Source of the DNA: an uncultured Lachnospiraceae bacterium
GTDB taxonomy: Bacteria; Bacillota; Clostridia; Lachnospirales; Lachnospiraceae
DNA length: 36,605 nt
Assembly (NCBI GenBank): GCA_948441955.1
Contig: CAOJQZ010000017.1
Span: 1 to 36,605, forward strand
Direction: 5' to 3'
Positions within the stretch are counted from its first letter, which is position 1, and every line of letters begins with the position of its first letter. The translations under genes and the position numbers were made by a program. The notes under the pieces are model-generated. The model was given only the letters and a program-made list of their open reading frames with translations, ran no database searches and was not told the origin of the DNA. This document shows positions 24,170 through 32,974 of the stretch, in pieces.

Positions 24170-27091
24170 ATGAGTATAAAGGATTTAAAGACCTATGAAC
24201 TGATAAAGGAGCAAAAGCTTCTCGGTATCCATTCCGAAGGCTGTCTGATGAGACATATAAAAAGCGGTGCAAGAGTACTGCTGGTAAAAAATGATGATGA
24301 GAACAAGGTGTTCAGTATCGGATTTCGGACGCCGCCGACAGATAGTACCGGAGTGCCCCATATTATGGAGCATTCCGTACTTTGTGGTTCAAAGAATTTT
24401 CCTGCGAAGGATCCCTTTGTGGAACTTGTAAAGGGCTCCCTTAACACATTTTTAAATGCCATGACATATCCGGACAAGACGGTTTACCCAGTGGCAAGCT
24501 GTAATGACAAGGATTTCAGAAATCTGATGCATGTGTATATGGATGCCGTGCTTTATCCCAATATTTACGAGCATGACAAGATATTCCGGCAGGAGGGATG
24601 GAGCTATCAGCTGGATAGTGCAGAGGACAAACTGACCTATAACGGTGTTGTATACAATGAAATGAAGGGCGCCTTTTCTTCTCCGGAGGGCGTACTTGAC
24701 AGAGTAATACTGAATACGTTGTTTCCGGATACTTCCTATGCAAATGAGTCAGGCGGTGATCCGGAGCATATTCCGGAGCTGACTTATGAACAGTTTTTGA
24801 ATTTTCACAGGACCTATTATCATCCATCCAACAGCTATATTTATCTATACGGCAATGTAGACATGGAGGAGAGGCTTGACTGGCTTGACAAGGAATATCT
24901 TTGTCATTTTAATAAGAAAGAAATTGATTCTGAAATCCGCTGTCAGCCCCCTTTTAAGGAGATGAAGGAGCATACTTTTTCATATTCTATTGCAAGCGAG
25001 GAGTCAGAAGAAGAGAATACGTATCTTTCTTATAATAAGGTTATAGGAACAAGTCTGGATAAGGAGCTGTATCTTGCCTTTGAAATATTGGATTATGCGC
25101 TTTTGTCCGCACCGGGGGCGCCCCTTAAGAAGGCTCTTACAGATGCAGGGATTGGAAAGGACATTATGGGTTCCTATGATAATGGAATTTATCAGCCTAT
25201 TTTTTCCGTAATTTCCAAGAATGCGGACGAAGGGCAGAAGGATACTTTTGTCAGACTCATTGAAGATGTGCTGACCGGTATTGTAGAAAATGGAATCGAT
25301 AAAAAAGCGTTGGAAGCGGGGATTAATTATCATGAATTCCGTTATCGCGAGGCTGATTTTGGGAACTATCCGAAGGGACTGATGTACGGACTTCAGATGA
25401 TGGACAGTTGGCTTTATGACGAGGAGGAGCCATTTCTTCATATTGATGCACTAAAGACCTTTGAATTTTTGAAAAGTCAGGTGGGAACCAGATATTATGA
25501 GGAATTAATTCAGAAATATTTATTAGATAATCCGCATGGAGCAGTAGTTATTGTAAAGCCGGAAAAGGGACGGACAGCGCGCATGGAAGCAGAGCTTGAT
25601 GAGACGCTTCAGAAATATAAAAACAGTTTAAGCAAAGGGGAGGTGGAAACACTAGTTCTGCAGACCCGCCAGCTCCAGGAGTATCAGTCGGAGCCAGAGA
25701 GTGAGGAAGCTCTGCATAAGATCCCTGTGCTGAAAAGAGAAGATATTTCCCGTGATATTTCGCCGATTTTTAATGAGGAGATGAGTATTGCAGGCATTCC
25801 TGTTGTATTTCATGAGATTGAAACCAATGGAATCGGTTATGCAGATGTAATGTTTGACCTGTCTGGTATTTCGGCAGAGGATCTGCCGTATGCAGGGATT
25901 CTTCAGGCTGTTCTGGGAATTATCGATACGGAGCATTACGGGTATGGCGAACTGTTTAATGAGATTAATGTGCATACAGGCGGGATCGGAACCTCCATTG
26001 AGCTTTATAATGATGTGACAAAGGTGAGGGAAAAGGCGTTTAAGGCAACCTTTGAAATTAAGGGAAAGGCGCTCTACCCGAAGCTTTCCAGATCTTTTGA
26101 AATGATGGGAGAGATATTGACTTCCTCAAAGCTTTCTGATACAAAGCGGATAAAAGAAATTCTCGATATGCTGAAATCAAGGCTTCTCATGAAATTCCAA
26201 TCGTCGGGACATACAACTGCCGCGCTCAGGGCGCTTTCCTATGCGTCTCCTTCCGCGAAGTTTAAGGATATGACCAGCGGTATCGCTTTTTATGAAAAAA
26301 TTGCAGGTATTGTGAAGAATTATAATGCATGCAGGGAGGAAGTGTCAAAGAAGCTTGAGGAGCTTTCCCGCGCTATATTCCGTCCGGATAATATGCTGAT
26401 CAGCTTTACAGCGGCAAAAGGCGGTCTTGCCGGAATGGAAGAGATGATTGAAGGGCTTAAAAATAAGCTGTCTAAAGACGTGCCTTCCGGGACAGCCTGT
26501 ATGATTCACTGTGAAAAGAAAAATGAAGGCTTTAAAACGGCCTCCAAGGTGCAGTATGTTGCGCGTACCGGTAATTTTATAGATAATGGAGCTTCTTATA
26601 CGGGGGCATTACAAATATTAAAGGTGATTTTAAGCTACGATTATCTGTGGCAGAATGTCCGGGTAAAGGGCGGAGCATATGGCTGTATGAGTAATTTTAC
26701 AAGGATTGGAGATGGGTATTTTGTCTCCTACCGTGATCCAAATCTAAGACGTACAAATGAGATATATGAGGGAGTTGTGGATTATCTTAAGAGTTTCACA
26801 GTAAGTGAACGAGATATGACGAAGTATATTATCGGGACAATGAGTAATATCGATCAGCCGCTTACGCCTGCCGGAAAGGGAGAGCGCTCTATGAACCTTT
26901 ATATGAACAGGGTGAGTGCAGATATGATTCGGGAAGAGAGAAGCCAGATATTGGACGCTTCACAAGAGGATATCAGAAGTCTGTACCGTGTGGCAGAGGC
27001 TGTGCTTAAGGCTGGGCAGATCTGTGTAATAGGAAGCGAGGATAAGATAGAGGAAGATAAAGATTTGTTTAAGACGGTAACGAATTTTTAA
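24170..27091 (+). CDS. M16C-family zinc metallopeptidase (presequence protease-like)
   Basis: At 973 aa this is a single-chain M16C peptidase, related to yeast Cym1 and plant PreP, which degrade short peptides inside a closed chamber. The inverted zinc motif HxxEH is at residues 64-68 (PHIMEHSVLCG), followed by the downstream metal-binding Glu in YNEMKGAFSS. The substrate-binding C-terminal half has the typical VRVKGGAYGCMSNF. There is no signal peptide, so it is cytoplasmic. AAGGAG is about 13 bases from ATG 24170, somewhat far, but MSIKDLKTYELI matches the family's N-terminus. The era gene starts 12 bases after its stop. Confidence 0.92.
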   Translation: MSIKDLKTYELIKEQKLLGIHSEGCLMRHIKSGARVLLVKNDDENKVFSIGFRTPPTDSTGVPHIMEHSVLCGSKNFPAKDPFVELVKGSLNTFLNAMTYPDKTVYPVASCNDKDFRNLMHVYMDAVLYPNIYEHDKIFRQEGWSYQLDSAEDKLTYNGVVYNEMKGAFSSPEGVLDRVILNTLFPDTSYANESGGDPEHIPELTYEQFLNFHRTYYHPSNSYIYLYGNVDMEERLDWLDKEYLCHFNKKEIDSEIRCQPPFKEMKEHTFSYSIASEESEEENTYLSYNKVIGTSLDKELYLAFEILDYALLSAPGAPLKKALTDAGIGKDIMGSYDNGIYQPIFSVISKNADEGQKDTFVRLIEDVLTGIVENGIDKKALEAGINYHEFRYREADFGNYPKGLMYGLQMMDSWLYDEEEPFLHIDALKTFEFLKSQVGTRYYEELIQKYLLDNPHGAVVIVKPEKGRTARMEAELDETLQKYKNSLSKGEVETLVLQTRQLQEYQSEPESEEALHKIPVLKREDISRDISPIFNEEMSIAGIPVVFHEIETNGIGYADVMFDLSGISAEDLPYAGILQAVLGIIDTEHYGYGELFNEINVHTGGIGTSIELYNDVTKVREKAFKATFEIKGKALYPKLSRSFEMMGEILTSSKLSDTKRIKEILDMLKSRLLMKFQSSGHTTAALRALSYASPSAKFKDMTSGIAFYEKIAGIVKNYNACREEVSKKLEELSRAIFRPDNMLISFTAAKGGLAGMEEMIEGLKNKLSKDVPSGTACMIHCEKKNEGFKTASKVQYVARTGNFIDNGASYTGALQILKVILSYDYLWQNVRVKGGAYGCMSNFTRIGDGYFVSYRDPNLRRTNEIYEGVVDYLKSFTVSERDMTKYIIGTMSNIDQPLTPAGKGERSMNLYMNRVSADMIREERSQILDASQEDIRSLYRVAEAVLKAGQICVIGSEDKIEEDKDLFKTVTNF

Positions 27092-27103
27092 TGAGGTAAG
27101 AAA

Positions 27104-27997
27104 GTGGAAAATTTTAAATCAGGGTTTGTAACATTAATCGGACGCCCTAATGTGGGGAAATCCACGTTGATGAATCAACTAATCGGGCAGAAGATAGCGA
27201 TTACGTCAAAGAAACCGCAGACAACAAGGAATCGTATCCGGACCGTCCTGACTACAGAGGAAGGACAGATTGTATTTGTAGACACGCCGGGGATTCATAA
27301 GGCGAAAAACAAGCTGGGCGAGTATATGGTAAATACGGCGGAAAAGACGCTGAATGAAGTTGATGTTGTGCTGTGGCTTGTTGAGCCTGTTACCTATATA
27401 GGAGCGGGCGAGCAGCATATTGCCAGACAGCTTAAAAAGGTGAAAACGCCGGTGATTCTGGTAATTAATAAGACAGACAGTGTGGGAAAAGAAGATATCC
27501 TTCATTCTATAACAGCATATAAGGACATTTATAGTTTTGTGGAGATTGTGCCGGTGTCTGCAAGAAGCGGTGAGAATACAGAGGAGCTTTTGAAGGTGGT
27601 TATGAAGTACCTTCCGTATGGACCGCAGTTTTACGATGAGGATATGGTTACTGACCAGCCGGAACGGCAGATTGTAGCAGAGTTAATTCGTGAAAAAGCG
27701 CTGCATTCTCTGAATGAGGAAATCCCTCATGGCATTGCGGTTGCAGTCGATTCTATGAAAAGACATGGAAAAGTAATGCATATAGATGCTACTATAATCT
27801 GTGAGCGTGATTCTCACAAGGGGATAATTATTGGAAAACAAGGAAATATGTTGAAAAAAATTGGCAGCACTGCCCGATATGAGATTGAGAAAATGCTGGA
27901 TTTACAGGTGAATCTTAAGCTTTGGGTGAAGGTGAAAAAGGACTGGCGCGACAGTGAATATCTGATGAAAAATTTTGGATACTGGGAAGAAGAATAA
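27104..27997 (+). CDS. era: GTPase Era
   Basis: Era is a small GTPase that binds the 3' end of 16S rRNA and assists 30S assembly. The G motifs are G1 GRPNVGKST (13-21), G3 DTPGIH, G4 NKTD and G5 around VSARSG; a KH RNA-binding domain follows with IIGKQGNMLKKIG. The length of 297 aa is standard. It begins at GTG, with GAGG 7 bases upstream (27093-27096). Gene order with the yqzL-like gene, recO and the glycyl-tRNA synthetase is the same as in Bacillus. Confidence 0.97.
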   Translation: MENFKSGFVTLIGRPNVGKSTLMNQLIGQKIAITSKKPQTTRNRIRTVLTTEEGQIVFVDTPGIHKAKNKLGEYMVNTAEKTLNEVDVVLWLVEPVTYIGAGEQHIARQLKKVKTPVILVINKTDSVGKEDILHSITAYKDIYSFVEIVPVSARSGENTEELLKVVMKYLPYGPQFYDEDMVTDQPERQIVAELIREKALHSLNEEIPHGIAVAVDSMKRHGKVMHIDATIICERDSHKGIIIGKQGNMLKKIGSTARYEIEKMLDLQVNLKLWVKVKKDWRDSEYLMKNFGYWEEE

Positions 27998-28051
27998 AAA
28001 GCAGGCCATTTTGGAGAACCTAAAGTCTATAACAGACGATGAGGTGATCCT

Positions 28052-28228
28052 ATGGAAGAAAAATACTGGAAGCAATTTTTAAAAACAGGAAAAATAACAG
28101 ACTATCTCTATTATAAAGGCATGCAGATTATCAGCCAGGTTATGGAGAGCTATGAAGGTGACATAAGGCATGAATCAGATTACAGTGACAGGCATGGTGC
28201 TTGCAGTGACGCCTGTCGGGGAATATGA
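28052..28228 (+). CDS. YqzL-like small protein, 58 aa
   Basis: A short frame (MEEKYWKQFLKTGKITDYLY at its start) lies between era and recO, the position of yqzL in Bacillus. The pattern aromatic-x-x-F-x-x-TG-x-I-x-DYL-x-Y-K is what I associate with YqzL-like proteins; the C-terminal tail, including ESDYSDRHG, is extra. GAGGTG 5 bases before ATG 28052 is a good ribosome site. It overlaps recO by 59 bases in another frame, which suggests coupled translation. No function is known for the family. Confidence 0.75.
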   Translation: MEEKYWKQFLKTGKITDYLYYKGMQIISQVMESYEGDIRHESDYSDRHGACSDACRGI

Positions 28229-28916
28229 CAGACGTGTTGTGATTCTTACGAAAGAGCGGGGAAAGATTGCAGTATTTGCGCGGGGGGCAAGAAAACCAGG
28301 GAGTGCGCTGGTGGGAATGACAACCCCCTTTTCCTTTGGCAGATTCAGCATATACGAGGGGCGGACATCCTATACACTAATGTCGGCCTCTATCTCTAAT
28401 TATTTTTCAGAACTTCGGACAGACATGGAAGGCGCTTATTACGGTTTTTATTTTATGGATCTGGCAAATTATTATGCAAGAGAAGGAAATGATGAAACGG
28501 AGCTCTTAAAGCTTTTGTATCAAACGCTGCGGGCGCTCGCAAATGAGAGAATACATAACCGGCTTGTGCGCTGTATCTATGAGCTTAAATGTGTAAGCAT
28601 AGGCGGAGAGGCTCCCCAGGTATTTGAATGCATCAAATGTGCGGACAAAGAGAGAGATAAGGTTTTCAGTGTAAAAAAGGGCGGGGTTGTATGCGTGGAA
28701 TGTCTTGCAGACAAAACAGATGGTGTACGGCTGCTTCCTTCCACATTATATACTATGCAATATATTATTTCCTCTAAAGTTGAGCGGTTATATAATTTTG
28801 TTGTGACAGAAGAAGTTCTTGAGGAACTGGAAGATATTGTGAGAAAATATTTGGATGTATATGTCGAAAAGGAGTTTAAATCTCTTGAAATACTCAAAAC
28901 TGTTTCAGCTATTTGA
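28170..28916 (+). CDS. recO: DNA repair protein RecO
   Basis: RecO loads RecA onto SSB-coated DNA and anneals strands in recombinational repair. The 248-aa protein has the N-terminal OB fold (residues 1-80, VTGMVLAVTPVGEYDRRVVILT) and a C-terminal helical domain with a zinc finger: Cys154, Cys157, Cys175 and Cys178 in CIKC and CVEC. The length is normal. The start lies within the yqzL-like frame, with GAAGGTGA about 10 bases upstream. The glyQS promoter begins 29 bases past its stop. Confidence 0.94.
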   Translation: MNQITVTGMVLAVTPVGEYDRRVVILTKERGKIAVFARGARKPGSALVGMTTPFSFGRFSIYEGRTSYTLMSASISNYFSELRTDMEGAYYGFYFMDLANYYAREGNDETELLKLLYQTLRALANERIHNRLVRCIYELKCVSIGGEAPQVFECIKCADKERDKVFSVKKGGVVCVECLADKTDGVRLLPSTLYTMQYIISSKVERLYNFVVTEEVLEELEDIVRKYLDVYVEKEFKSLEILKTVSAI

Positions 28917-28944
28917 CATTTAACCCTTTAGATGCTGATAAGGC

Positions 28945-28973
28945 TTGCAAATAAACAAAACCCAAGGTATAAT
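28945..28973 (+). promoter_or_regulatory. glyQS promoter
   Basis: TTGCAA (28945-28950), a 17-base spacer and a perfect TATAAT (28968-28973). The leader of about 37 bases is too short for a T-box, so charging-dependent control is not expected here. Confidence 0.7.
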
Positions 28974-29016
28974 AACTAACATTAAAAATGAAAAGAAGAA
29001 GGAGTGGAAGAGGAAT

Positions 29017-30408
29017 ATGGTTGAGAAGACAATGGACAAGATTGTGGCGCTTGCGAAGTCAAGAGGATTTGTATATCCGGGTTCAGAGATTTACGGCGGT
29101 CTTGCGAATACCTGGGATTACGGCAATCTGGGTGTAGAGCTTAAAAATAATGTCAAGAAAGCATGGTGGCAGAAATTTGTACAGGAATCTCCATACAATG
29201 TGGGTGTAGACTGTGCAATTCTTATGAACCCTCAGACCTGGGTGGCAAGCGGACACTTAGGCGGATTCAGCGACCCTCTTATGGACTGTAAGGAATGTCA
29301 TGAACGTTTCCGTGCAGATAAGATGATTGAAGATTATGCAAAAGAGCATGGACTTGATATTGGAGAGAGTATTGACGGATGGAGCCATGAAAAGATGCAG
29401 AATTATATAGCAGAGCATGAGATTCCATGCCCCACATGTGGAAAGCATAACTTCACGGAGATTCGGGAATTTAATCTGATGTTCAAGACTTTTCAGGGCG
29501 TTACAGAGGATGCAAAAAGCGTTGTGTACCTGCGTCCTGAGACAGCGCAGGGAATTTTTGTGAATTTTAAGAATGTACAGCGTACTTCCAGAAAGAAAAT
29601 CCCATTTGGTATCTGTCAGGTAGGAAAATCCTTCCGTAATGAAATTACACCGGGCAACTTCACCTTCCGTACAAGAGAGTTTGAACAGATGGAATTGGAA
29701 TTTTTCTGCGAACCGGGAACAGATCTTGAGTGGTTTGCATACTGGAAGCAGTACTGTCTTGACTGGTTAAAAAAGCTTGGCCTTTCAGAGGAAGAGGTGC
29801 GTTACCGCGATCATTCTCCGGAGGAATTAAGCCATTACAGCAAGGCGACTACGGATGTGGAATTTTTATTCCCCTTCGGCTGGGGTGAGCTCTGGGGAAT
29901 TGCAGACAGAACGGATTTCGATTTGACACAGCATCAGAACGTGTCAAAGCAGGATATGTCATACTTCGATGATGAAAAGAAGGAAAAATATGTACCTTAT
30001 GTTATTGAACCGTCCCTTGGTGCGGATCGTATGGTGCTGGCATTCCTGTGCAGCGCATATGATGAAGAGGAACTGGAAGGCGGAGATATAAGAACTGTAC
30101 TTCACTTCCATCCGGCGCTGGCTCCGGTTAAGATTGGCATACTTCCTCTTTCCAAGAAGCTGAATGAGGGAGCCGAGAAAGTATATGCTCAGCTGTCTAA
30201 GAAGTACAACTGTGAGTATGACGAACGCGGCAATATCGGCAAGCGCTACCGCCGTCAGGATGAGATTGGCACTCCTTTCTGTGTAACCTATGATTTTGAC
30301 TCAGAGGAAGATGGTTCCGTGACCGTGCGGGACCGGGATACAATGGTTCAGGAAAGGGTTAAAATTGAAGATTTGAACGCTTACTTCGAAAAGAAATTTG
30401 AGTGGTAA
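29017..30408 (+). CDS. glyQS: Glycyl-tRNA synthetase, dimeric type
   Basis: This is the single-chain, eukaryotic-like class II enzyme (463 aa), not the alpha/beta GlyQ and GlyS pair of Bacillus. The signatures are GLANTWDYGNLG with motif 1, motif 2 FRNEITPGNFTFRTREFEQM, motif 3 GADRMVLAFL, a Cys-containing insertion (CKEC, CPTC) and the C-terminal anticodon-binding domain starting HPALAPVKIGILPL. The frame is open from 28945, but MVEKTMDKIVALAKSRG from ATG 29017 is the conserved N-terminus and follows an AGGAG/GAGG site. It has its own promoter and terminator. Confidence 0.96.
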   Translation: MVEKTMDKIVALAKSRGFVYPGSEIYGGLANTWDYGNLGVELKNNVKKAWWQKFVQESPYNVGVDCAILMNPQTWVASGHLGGFSDPLMDCKECHERFRADKMIEDYAKEHGLDIGESIDGWSHEKMQNYIAEHEIPCPTCGKHNFTEIREFNLMFKTFQGVTEDAKSVVYLRPETAQGIFVNFKNVQRTSRKKIPFGICQVGKSFRNEITPGNFTFRTREFEQMELEFFCEPGTDLEWFAYWKQYCLDWLKKLGLSEEEVRYRDHSPEELSHYSKATTDVEFLFPFGWGELWGIADRTDFDLTQHQNVSKQDMSYFDDEKKEKYVPYVIEPSLGADRMVLAFLCSAYDEEELEGGDIRTVLHFHPALAPVKIGILPLSKKLNEGAEKVYAQLSKKYNCEYDERGNIGKRYRRQDEIGTPFCVTYDFDSEEDGSVTVRDRDTMVQERVKIEDLNAYFEKKFEW

Positions 30409-30420
30409 AATGTGTGGTGG

Positions 30421-30449
30421 GAAGGCTGTCTGAGGATAGTCTTCTTTTT
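30421..30449 (+). terminator. Intrinsic terminator after glyQS
   Basis: GAAGGCTGTC (30421-30430) pairs fully with GATAGTCTTC (30435-30444), two of the ten pairs being G-U, around a TGAG loop. TTTTT follows. Confidence 0.9.
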
Positions 30450-30472
30450 GTAAAAATATAACAGAAAATCCA

Positions 30473-30501
30473 TTGTATCTATCGAAAAGGAGTGTTACAA
30501 T
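30473..30501 (+). promoter_or_regulatory. tdh-kbl promoter
   Basis: TTGTAT (30473-30478), a 17-base spacer and TACAAT (30496-30501). The leader of about 55 bases shows no glycine or other riboswitch. Confidence 0.6.
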
Positions 30502-30563
30502 AGCCATGTTACAGATAATGCGTTTTATCTGGAAATAAAGATAGAAAGTGGGAGGTTCATAAA

Positions 30564-31625
30564 GTGAGTGTAGCAAATGATGGATTAATGTGGGCGCTTG
30601 TAAAGGAAAAACCGGAAGAGGGTTTATGGATGAAGCGTGTGCCTGTTCCGGAGGTTGGTCCCAATGATGTGAAGATTAAGATTCATAAGACGGCCATCTG
30701 CGGCACAGACGTACACATCTACCAGTGGAACGATTGGGCACAGCACACGATTCCGGTGGGTCTTACAGCGGGCCATGAGTATGTTGGGGAAGTAGTAGAA
30801 AAAGGCGAAGGAGTAAGGGGCTTCCAGATTGGGGATCTGGTATCAGGGGAAGGCCATATCACGTGTGGAAAGTGCCGGAACTGTCTGGAGGGACATAAGG
30901 AGAATTGTAAGGATGCAAAGGGAGTCGGCGTTAACAGAAACGGCGCTTTTGCAGAATATCTTGTGATTCCGTCCTGTAATGTTTGGCCCTGCAATCCGGC
31001 AATTCCGGAGGAAATGTATGCGATTTTTGATCCATTCGGAAATGCGACCCATACGGCGCTGTCTTATGAAATGCTGGGAGAGGACGTGCTGGTGGCAGGC
31101 GCGGGACCGATTGGATGTATGGCGGCGGCAATCGCAAAATTTTCGGGAGCAAGGCATGTAGTTGTTACAGATATGAATCCGTATCGTCTCGAGCTGGCAG
31201 AAAAGCTTGGCGCAACGAGAACCGTAAATCTTAAGGAAGAAAAGCTTGAGGAGGTTATGAAGGAGATCGGTATGACAGAGGGCTTTGATGTGGGTCTAGA
31301 AATGTCGGGATCCCAGGCGGGACTGCATCAGATGATTCACAACATGAAGCATGGGGGAAACATTGCGCTTCTGGGACTCCAGAGAACAGATGCAGTGGTG
31401 GATCTTGAAACCGTTATTTTCAACGGCTTAAATATCCGCGGCATTTATGGAAGAAAGGTATGGGATACCTGGTATAAGATGTCCACGATGGTTCAGGCAG
31501 GCCTTGACATTTCTCCGATTATTACGCATCATTTTGAGATTAAAGATTATGAGAAGGGCTTTGAGGCGATGATTTCCGGTCATTCAGGAAAGGTAATTCT
31601 TGACTGGGCACATGTAAATGACTGA
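30564..31625 (+). CDS. tdh: L-threonine 3-dehydrogenase
   Basis: Tdh oxidises L-threonine with NAD+ to 2-amino-3-ketobutyrate, a zinc medium-chain dehydrogenase. Catalytic-zinc residues Cys46 (AICGTDVH) and His71-Glu72 (TAGHEYVG) are visible, followed by the four-Cys structural zinc loop CGKCRNCLEGHKENC and the GAGPIGCMAA nucleotide loop. The 353-aa length is slightly above that of E. coli Tdh. Translation starts at GTG, with GGGAGG 8 bases upstream. The neighbouring kbl product takes its unstable product, so the pair makes glycine and acetyl-CoA from threonine. Confidence 0.92.
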   Translation: MSVANDGLMWALVKEKPEEGLWMKRVPVPEVGPNDVKIKIHKTAICGTDVHIYQWNDWAQHTIPVGLTAGHEYVGEVVEKGEGVRGFQIGDLVSGEGHITCGKCRNCLEGHKENCKDAKGVGVNRNGAFAEYLVIPSCNVWPCNPAIPEEMYAIFDPFGNATHTALSYEMLGEDVLVAGAGPIGCMAAAIAKFSGARHVVVTDMNPYRLELAEKLGATRTVNLKEEKLEEVMKEIGMTEGFDVGLEMSGSQAGLHQMIHNMKHGGNIALLGLQRTDAVVDLETVIFNGLNIRGIYGRKVWDTWYKMSTMVQAGLDISPIITHHFEIKDYEKGFEAMISGHSGKVILDWAHVND

Positions 31626-31683
31626 GTCTGTAAAGGGAAGCATTTTAAACGGATACGGAAAAAAGAAAGAGAGATAAGAAAAC

Positions 31684-32877
31684 ATGGCGCGAAAAAATGA
31701 TATATTAGATATTTATACAAAGGAAGTAGAAGGGATTAAGGAGGCAGGGCTTTTCAAAGGCGAGGCTCCGTTTGTATCCCCTCAGGGAGCAAAAGTAAAG
31801 CTGGAGGACGGAAGAGAACTCCTGTGTATGTGTGCGAATAATTATCTGGGCCTGGGGGACAACCCGCGTCTTATAGAAGCGGCAAAGAGAACCTACGACG
31901 AAAAGGGATATGGCGTTGCATCGGTACGTTTTATCTGCGGAACACAGGACATTCATAAGAAGCTTGAGAAAAAGATATCCGATTTTCTGGGAACAGATGA
32001 TACGATTCTTTATTCTTCCTGTTTTGATGCAAACGGCGGTTTGTTTGAGACAATTCTGACAACAGAGGATGCGGTTATCAGCGATGAGCTTAATCATGCG
32101 TCTATTATTGACGGTGTAAGGCTTTGTAAGGCAAAACGTTTCCGTTATAAGAACAATGATATGGAAGACTTAGAGGCAAAGCTTAAGGAGGCGGACGAGG
32201 CAGGGGCCCGCATTAAGCTGATTGCTACAGACGGCGTATTTTCCATGGACGGAATTATCTGTAATTTAAAAGGGGTCTGTGACCTTGCAGATAAATACAA
32301 TGCACTGGTTATGGTAGATGACAGCCATGCAGTAGGATTCGTAGGAAAGACCGGCCGGGGGACACCGGAGCACTGCGGCGTACAGGGACGTGTGGATATT
32401 ATTACCGGAACATTAGGCAAGGCGCTGGGAGGAGCTTCAGGGGGGTATACCTCAGGACGGAAGGAGATCATAGATCTTCTGCGCCAGAGAAGCCGTCCGT
32501 ACCTGTTCTCCAATTCCCTAGCCCCGGCAATCGCAGGAGCGAGTATTGAGCTGTTTGACATGCTTGATGAGAGCACAGAGCTCCGTGACCATTTAGAGGA
32601 GGTAACAGCATATTACCGCAAGGAACTTGTAGACAACGGCTTCGATATTATACCGGGAACTCATCCATGTGTGCCGGTTATGCTTTATGATGAGAAAACA
32701 GCGGCAGAATTTGCAAAAAGGATGATGGAGAAGGGCGTTTATGTAGTAGCATTCTCCTACCCGGTAGTGCCGAAGGGGAAAGCAAGAATCCGCACGCAGG
32801 TATGTGCAAGTCATACAAAAGAGGATATTGATTTTATTGTAAAATGCTTTAAAGAAGTAAGAGAAGAAATGAAATAA
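31684..32877 (+). CDS. kbl: Glycine C-acetyltransferase (2-amino-3-ketobutyrate CoA ligase)
   Basis: Kbl cleaves 2-amino-3-ketobutyrate with CoA into glycine and acetyl-CoA. The 397-aa protein is an alpha-oxoamine synthase: NNYLGLGDNPRL near the start, DDSHAVGFVGKTGRG, and the PLP-binding lysine Lys246 in ITGTLGKALGGASGGY. Close relatives make serine palmitoyl or KAPA products, but adjacency to tdh settles the role. The ribosome site (AGAGAG) is weak and 58 bases separate it from tdh; I see no new promoter. A perfect palindrome starts right at its stop codon. Confidence 0.94.
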   Translation: MARKNDILDIYTKEVEGIKEAGLFKGEAPFVSPQGAKVKLEDGRELLCMCANNYLGLGDNPRLIEAAKRTYDEKGYGVASVRFICGTQDIHKKLEKKISDFLGTDDTILYSSCFDANGGLFETILTTEDAVISDELNHASIIDGVRLCKAKRFRYKNNDMEDLEAKLKEADEAGARIKLIATDGVFSMDGIICNLKGVCDLADKYNALVMVDDSHAVGFVGKTGRGTPEHCGVQGRVDIITGTLGKALGGASGGYTSGRKEIIDLLRQRSRPYLFSNSLAPAIAGASIELFDMLDESTELRDHLEEVTAYYRKELVDNGFDIIPGTHPCVPVMLYDEKTAAEFAKRMMEKGVYVVAFSYPVVPKGKARIRTQVCASHTKEDIDFIVKCFKEVREEMK

Positions 32878-32921
32878 CAATCTGGGACGGAGTATTTTTA
32901 AAAATACTCCGTCCCAGATTG
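32878..32921. repeat. Perfect 44-bp palindrome after kbl
   Basis: Two 22-base arms (32878-32899 and 32900-32921) are exactly reverse-complementary with no spacer, starting in the base after the kbl stop codon. The outer part is GC-rich (TGGGACGGAG...), the centre is TTTTTAAAAA. A degenerate copy of the right arm, AAAATACCCTGTCCC, follows at about 32922-32936. There is no U-tract after the stem, so it is not a textbook terminator, though it must form a very stable hairpin in RNA. I suspect a REP-like or MITE-like mobile repeat. Confidence 0.9.
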
Positions 32922-32974
32922 AAAATACCCTGTCCCTCATAAGGGAGAATTCAAAGAGAAAGGAAAATAACAGT

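Noticed and set aside
28052..28228. A frameshift in the yqzL-like gene near the A/T run at 28076-28085
   Set aside because: On recounting, five T and five A keep one continuous 58-codon frame; the gene is intact.
28917..29016. T-box leader before glyQS
   Set aside because: The promoter at 28945-28973 leaves a leader of about 37 bases with no T-box sequence or terminator.
30450..30563. Glycine riboswitch before tdh-kbl
   Set aside because: The leader after the promoter is about 55 bases and has none of the conserved glycine aptamer elements.
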